Assembly (NCBI GenBank): GCA_049325275.1 | Contig: JBMOLU010000086.1 | Span: 62,001-126,000, forward strand | Source of the DNA: CAIQJJ01 sp049325275 | GTDB lineage: Bacteria > Chloroflexota > Anaerolineae > Anaerolineales > UBA4823 | DNA: 64,000 bases | Reading direction: 5' to 3' | Shown: piece after piece, positions 60,502 through 64,000 of the stretch | Layout: every line of letters starts with the position of its first letter | Numbering within the stretch: the stretch's first letter is position 1 | The notes under the pieces: model-generated | Databases searched by the model: none | The model's input: only the letters and a program-made list of their open reading frames with translations | What the model was told of the DNA's origin: nothing | Translations under genes and position numbers: made by a program

Positions 60502-61544
60502 GCGCCGCGGAAGGCTTGCAGAAAGGCGACGGCGTTTTCACCCAGCGCCTCGAGCAAGTAGCCGCCCTCTTGCACGATGAGGGAAGGCAGCTCCAGGCCG
60601 GCTACTTGCTGCCCGACGGCCGCCAGCCCGGCCCGGGTGAGGTTGAAGCCACCCACAGGATCGCCGCAGAACGTATCCAGCCCCAGCGAGACGACCAGGA
60701 AGGCCGGCTTGAAGGCCCGGACCACTTCCAGAGCTTCGGCGAGCGCAGCCAGGTAACCCGGATCGTCCACGCCTTGCGGCAGGGGCCAGTTGCGGTTGGC
60801 GCCGATGGCCAGGCCGGTCCCGTTTTCGTCAGAGTCACCCCAATAGTAAGGATAATCGTCGTCGGGGTGTGCATGCAGCGAACAGAAGAGCACGTTGGGA
60901 TCGGCGTAGAAAATCTCTTGTGTGCCGTTGCCGTGGTGGTAGTCGATGTCGAGCACCGCAACGGTGGCGCTGTTGTCGCCGTGTGCCTTACCGCGTTGGT
61001 GCAGGTACCTTGCCGCAATGGCGGCGTTGTTCAGGTAACAAAAGCCGCCGCACAGGTTGGCCGCGGCGTGATGGCCGGGTGGGCGGCAGAGGGCGTAGGC
61101 CGCGCGCTCGCCGGCCAAAATCCGTTCAGCGGCTGCCAGAGCGCATTGGGCGCTCCAGTAGGCAGCCTTCCAGGTGCCTTGCAGAATGGGAGCGCCCACG
61201 CCAAACGCATAGATTCCGGCTTCGCCGTAGATGTGCCGGCTCTTATGCCGTGCGCTGCGCGGCGCAAAGGTGCCCGGTACGACGGCCTGTTCTTTAGGGA
61301 AGACGCGCACGTATTCGTCGTAGGCGCGTTGCAGGTAGTGGACATAATCAGCGTGGTGAACGGCCAGGATCGGATCGATGCCATGGTCGTCAGGTGTTTC
61401 GGCCACGCCCAGGCCGGCCTGTTCGACGGCCTGGCGGATGATTTCGACGCGTTGCGGCACTTCCTCGATCAGGAAGGGATTCCCCTCGACGATCAGGTCG
61501 GCCGTGTCGTGCAGGAGATGGTGGGGGGAGTAGAAAATGTGCAT
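60498..61544 (-). CDS. Histone deacetylase/acetylpolyamine amidohydrolase family protein
   Basis: A 348-residue arginase-fold amidohydrolase. The active-site pair is in RPPGHHA (His158, His159), zinc ligands in VLDIDYHHGNGT (Asp201, His203) and LGLDTFCGDP. In bacteria such enzymes deacetylate acetylated polyamines, acetoin-like compounds or protein lysines; the loop structure does not settle which. The ATG at 61544 is the only sensible start by homology, but it has no Shine-Dalgarno and lies 8 bases after a terminator tail. It is co-translated with rtcA. Confidence 0.88.
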   Translation of the reverse strand: MHIFYSPHHLLHDTADLIVEGNPFLIEEVPQRVEIIRQAVEQAGLGVAETPDDHGIDPILAVHHADYVHYLQRAYDEYVRVFPKEQAVVPGTFAPRSARHKSRHIYGEAGIYAFGVGAPILQGTWKAAYWSAQCALAAAERILAGERAAYALCRPPGHHAAANLCGGFCYLNNAAIAARYLHQRGKAHGDNSATVAVLDIDYHHGNGTQEIFYADPNVLFCSLHAHPDDDYPYYWGDSDENGTGLAIGANRNWPLPQGVDDPGYLAALAEALEVVRAFKPAFLVVSLGLDTFCGDPVGGFNLTRAGLAAVGQQVAGLELPSLIVQEGGYLLEALGENAVAFLQAFRGA

Positions 61545-61552
61545 TGGAGAAA

Positions 61553-61586
61553 TAAAAATCTCGGAGAGGTCGCCCTCCGAGATTTT
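61553..61586 (-). terminator. Intrinsic terminator immediately before the amidohydrolase start
   Basis: On the minus strand AAAATCTCGGAG (61586-61575, reading into the gene) pairs with CTCCGAGATTTT (61566-61555) with an 8-base loop and is followed by T-rich sequence (TTTTTATTT). It is 64 bases downstream of the gene at 61650 and 8-10 bases before the next start codon. Confidence 0.75.
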
Positions 61587-61604
61587 GGCTTGTAAGAGCG
61601 TACC

Positions 61605-61620
61605 GCGGAATTCATTCCGC
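61605..61620. repeat. REP-like palindrome
   Basis: GCGGAAT-TC-ATTCCGC, a perfect 16-base palindrome between the hypothetical gene at 61650 and the terminator. It may be part of a dispersed repeat; only one copy is in the window. Confidence 0.45.
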
Positions 61621-61649
61621 AACCAAAGGCGACATAAGGGCCTGCGATA

Positions 61650-62297
61650 TCAAGCTTCTTCGTTGGGGTCGTTGGGCGTGTTTTTTTCTAAATCGTCGTC
61701 CGCCTCTTCTTCCATGCCGTCTACATCCATAGGCAGGCGCATCACCAGCCACACGACCATCAGGCTTACGTTGTCGATGCTTTCGTCCACGTCGGGGTAT
61801 GTCTGCGTGAACGCATCGTACAAGACTTCGAAGTCGTTGTCTTTCGGCCAGGCGGTGACGAAACCGGGCAGGTGCGTGCGGTCGACGGAAAGCGGGAGAA
61901 TGCCCCATTCCTTGATTTTGTCCGGTGAAAGGCTCTCGAGGCTGATCTCTTCCGGGAAGAACTGCCAGCCGCGCTCTTTGAGCAGGTCGGAGACCCGCTG
62001 GCGTAACTCGGGCCTGGATTCGGCCCAGGCGGCGATCACGGCAGCCACCACATCGGGGTTCTTTTCGAAGGCTTTGGCCATGGGGAAGGCCTTGATGGCG
62101 GCGGGAGCTTTTTCGGGGTTGCGGAATCCCGGTACCTTGACGTGACGCTTGACCGCCTGCTCGATGGGCTTGCGGAACGTATCGGGCAGGTCGGGCGCGG
62201 CGTTCAACGCAGCGCGCACGACAGCCAGCCGGTAATCGTTGCGCATGAATTCATTGATGGCGTGGAAGGGAATGAACTCAAATTCTTGTTCGCTCAT
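61650..62297 (-). CDS. Hypothetical soluble protein
   Basis: A 215-residue protein, helical at the start (FIPFHAINEFMRNDYRLAVV) with repeated short helices, without signal peptide or membrane segment and with an acidic, Asp/Glu-rich C-terminus. No family motif was recognised. It begins with MSEQEFEF after an AAAGGT ribosome binding site and follows the cytochrome b5-like gene by 16 bases, in what looks like a four-gene minus-strand operon that ends at the terminator 61553-61586. Confidence 0.6.
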   Translation of the reverse strand: MSEQEFEFIPFHAINEFMRNDYRLAVVRAALNAAPDLPDTFRKPIEQAVKRHVKVPGFRNPEKAPAAIKAFPMAKAFEKNPDVVAAVIAAWAESRPELRQRVSDLLKERGWQFFPEEISLESLSPDKIKEWGILPLSVDRTHLPGFVTAWPKDNDFEVLYDAFTQTYPDVDESIDNVSLMVVWLVMRLPMDVDGMEEEADDDLEKNTPNDPNEEA

Positions 62298-62313
62298 AAG
62301 CGTTTGGCACCTT

Positions 62314-62556
62314 TCATTGCAATTTACCTACGATTTTAACACATGGACGCGCAAATACGTCTTCGGCGTGGGGAGCTTCCTCTATCTCGCCTGAGAGATC
62401 CTGGCCCGGGAAATGGATGCGTTCGTGCATGCCGCGCCGCCAACGCGGGCATTCGGTCACGTCGTAGACGATGCCCCGGTAGGCGATATAAAGCTGAGGG
62501 CGGTCTTCCCCATTGTACAGGCGCAGTTCGTGTACGGTAAAGATGCGATCGGTCAT
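62314..62556 (-). CDS. Cytochrome b5-like heme-binding protein
   Basis: An 80-residue protein with the single-domain cytochrome b5 layout found in bacteria and archaea. FTVHELRLYNGEDRPQLYIA is followed by GIVYDVTECPRWRRGMH and RIHFPGQDLSGEIEEAPHAE. The two probable axial heme ligands are His48 (in IHFPGQDL) and His63 (in APHAEDVF). There is no membrane anchor. It overlaps the preceding gene by four bases (ATGA). A heme-binding or electron transfer role is likely, partner unknown. Confidence 0.8.
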   Translation of the reverse strand: MTDRIFTVHELRLYNGEDRPQLYIAYRGIVYDVTECPRWRRGMHERIHFPGQDLSGEIEEAPHAEDVFARPCVKIVGKLQ

Positions 62557-62972
62557 GCTTTTTCGTTTTCGTTCTGCTGCGATGCCTGCCAGGCCGGGTA
62601 GACCAGCAGCAAAAAGGCTGCGCCGCCGAGATGGGCGTTTTCCATGCCTTCGATCCCTTCGACGTGGCCCAGGTAGGCGTCGCGTGCCAGGCGTTTGTGA
62701 TGGTACAGCCTGCCGTCGCTTCCGACCTTGCCGAGGTATTCATCCGGGCCGAGTTGAGCCTGGTAGACTCTGCCGTCCTTGTCCACGCGGCCCATGTAGC
62801 GCTCGGGTGTGCTGGCTGCGTCGTAGACTTTGCCGTTCGAAAGATCGATGCGGCCGACGTAGCGGTCGTGCTTACCCTGTCCTGCTACCCTTTCGTAAAC
62901 CTTACCGTCTTCGTCCACGCGGCCGACTTGTGGGTCCAGGCCAAAGGCTTTGTGTAATGTGATCTTGTGCAT
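62553..62972 (-). CDS. Short-repeat protein with C-terminal hydrophobic segment
   Basis: A 139-residue protein built from four to five repeats of about 21-23 residues, each with a Y-x-G-R/K-V-D/G-x-D-G-K/R-V/L-Y core, such as VGRVDEDGKVY, VGRIDLSNGKVY, MGRVDKDGRVY and LGKVGSDGRLY. A hydrophobic stretch (AHLGGAAFLLLVYPAW) near the end may contact a membrane. The repeats look like beta-hairpins of a 4-fold structure. I know of no function. It lies between the zinc-ribbon membrane protein and the cytochrome b5-like protein. Confidence 0.65.
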   Translation of the reverse strand: MHKITLHKAFGLDPQVGRVDEDGKVYERVAGQGKHDRYVGRIDLSNGKVYDAASTPERYMGRVDKDGRVYQAQLGPDEYLGKVGSDGRLYHHKRLARDAYLGHVEGIEGMENAHLGGAAFLLLVYPAWQASQQNENEKA

Positions 62973-62984
62973 CGTTTTCTCCTG

Positions 62985-64000
62985 TTACTGTCTTCGATTC
63001 CATTCCCACGGCCACACGGCGGTGCAGATCGCAAAAGTGAAGGCTCCCAGTGTGGCGACCAATGCCAGAAAGCTTAAAAGCAGGAACGGCGGCAGCAGCG
63101 CGCCGATGGCGGTGCAGGCCAAACAGACGATGAAGGCCAGGGCGGCAATCGCCAGGCTGATCCTGGCCCACAGCCAGCCTTTGCGCTGCGAGGCGAGCCG
63201 TTTGCCGCACACCTCGCCGGTGCGCCCGTTGACGTAGAGCATTTGCATGGTGCCGTCGTCGCCCGTGTAGCCGGTGACGTAGATCGGGTGTAGCAGCTGC
63301 GTCCAGTTGGGGTGGTTGTGCTGTGCGCAAATTGCAAACTGGCGCACGTGCTGCGCGCCGGCTGCCTGGCGGCATTCGTCCATGGTGGCCTTGTCGAGTT
63401 CTTCGACGGCCAGGTTCCAGACGTCTTCGGGGGTGTTATCGGGGATGCGCACGATGGCGTCCCCGATTTGAGCGGGGTCGTAGGGGATAGCGGTGGATGG
63501 CTGGTGATCGCCGGGCAGGGCAGCCTGGTTGGAGTGGTTTTCGATGGCCGGGACGGCGATGTTATCGTAGTGGCGTACCAGTTCGCCCAGGCGCGGTTCC
63601 CAACGAATGCGGGTCTCCAGTACATCGCGGCTGCGCCATTGGTTGCCGGCGAAGCTGTCTTGAGACGACTTGACCTGGTAATCGAAGCCCATTTCGGCCT
63701 GCCACGTTCCGGCCAGGTCGGCGTCCACCAGCCACGCCGGCAGGTAGACCGGCACGGCGCGCCTGGCGAGGGCTTCAGCATTCAGGTCGTCGCTGCGCAG
63801 CCAGACCGGGCGGACGAAGTCGTGCAGCCTGGGGAGCAGGTCGGTGGGGCTGTGGCGGAAGGGGATGAACAGCTCTGGTGGTTCGGGGCGCATGCGCGCC
63901 GGCTGCGGCGACAGCCGATCACGGCCGCAGTTGGGGCAGAACAGCCCGACGCGATGGGCCTGGACCAGGTAGGCAGCTTTGCAGGCCGGGCAGCCTGCGG
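62985..64000 (-). CDS. Zinc-ribbon membrane protein, start beyond right edge
   Basis: The reading frame continues to the window edge without a stop or obvious start, so the gene is partial. The visible N-terminal part reads CPACKAAYLV and GLFCPNCGRD, a zinc ribbon with two CxxC pairs. A long soluble domain follows, then two membrane helices close to the C-terminus (about 60 and 30 residues from the end), finishing WPWEWNRRQ. The internal ATG at 63893 would drop the zinc ribbon and is not the likely start. First visible gene of the minus-strand cluster with the repeat protein and cytochrome b5-like protein. Confidence 0.7.
   Translation of the reverse strand, partial: AGCPACKAAYLVQAHRVGLFCPNCGRDRLSPQPARMRPEPPELFIPFRHSPTDLLPRLHDFVRPVWLRSDDLNAEALARRAVPVYLPAWLVDADLAGTWQAEMGFDYQVKSSQDSFAGNQWRSRDVLETRIRWEPRLGELVRHYDNIAVPAIENHSNQAALPGDHQPSTAIPYDPAQIGDAIVRIPDNTPEDVWNLAVEELDKATMDECRQAAGAQHVRQFAICAQHNHPNWTQLLHPIYVTGYTGDDGTMQMLYVNGRTGEVCGKRLASQRKGWLWARISLAIAALAFIVCLACTAIGALLPPFLLLSFLALVATLGAFTFAICTAVWPWEWNRRQ

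Noticed and set aside
61590..61620. T-box-like string GCGTACCGCGG on the plus strand
   Set aside because: It resembles the T-box core, but no plus-strand gene follows, there is no specifier stem-loop, and it is explained by the palindrome GCGGAATTCATTCCGC.

Overview
The window reads as a chromosomal segment from a high-GC bacterium, most likely Chloroflexota (Anaerolineae or a close relative). This is an inference from content: DUF11-rich secreted proteins ending in a VYLPLVIR-like tail, very large WD40 and TPR lipoproteins, NfeD/stomatin pairs, PqqD-radical SAM fusions, a DUF2207 protein with a Cys-Ala tail, and a free-standing GyrA C-terminal domain protein. No rRNA, tRNA, CRISPR array or intact insertion sequence was recognised. 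Coding density is high and no gene-free stretch exceeds about 270 bases.

Layout. 1-4.8 kb: the start of a lipoprotein gene running off the left edge, a DUF1328 membrane peptide, an HPF/RaiA-like protein, an NfeD-type membrane protease with its SPFH partner, an ion channel and a four-helix membrane protein. 4.9-8.4 kb: a methyltransferase and a TPR lytic transglycosylase lipoprotein. 8.4-12.6 kb: a MarR repressor with a striking promoter/operator array, translationally coupled to a heterodimeric ABC exporter. 12.8-17 kb: an ArsR-type regulator, two beta-lactamase-fold serine hydrolases and a membrane protein. 17.1-20.6 kb: a NarL-type two-component pair, an aldo/keto reductase and a decayed second two-component pair. 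20.5-26.5 kb: hypB, a HAD phosphatase, a 1344-residue WD40 lipoprotein and hypA. 26.5-34 kb: a thioredoxin-VKOR fusion, a thiolase, a zinc-ribbon/PQQ-propeller membrane protein, trmFO, a GNAT, a HIT-like protein and an M28 peptidase.

34-37.4 kb: aspS and asnS. The aspS leader contains a 25-codon peptide with eight consecutive Asn/Asp codons, an antiterminator and a strong intrinsic terminator. This is the architecture of ribosome-mediated attenuation, here applied to aminoacyl-tRNA synthetase genes, and it is the most striking regulatory element in the window.

37.4-46.1 kb: a DUF11 surface protein, then (in minus-strand order) an operon of MFS exporter, PqqD-radical SAM-SPASM enzyme, a cysteine-less paralogue of that enzyme, and a methyltransferase. 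I consider this an undescribed peptide- or metabolite-modifying cassette. 46.1-48.7 kb: GNAT, DUF2207 and a zinc-ribbon membrane protein.

48.8-58 kb: the phosphate module phoU-pstB-pstA-pstC-pstS (minus strand), a second divergent pstB, and a 1337-residue secreted nuclease preceded by Pho-box-like 11-bp repeats. Together these suggest phosphate uptake plus scavenging of phosphate from extracellular nucleic acid. 58-64 kb: a free-standing GyrA-CTD pinwheel protein, rtcA, a histone-deacetylase-family amidohydrolase, and a cluster with a cytochrome b5-like protein, a short-repeat protein and a zinc-ribbon membrane protein cut by the right edge.

All functional calls come from reading motifs and family resemblance by eye. 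No database search or folding calculation was run.
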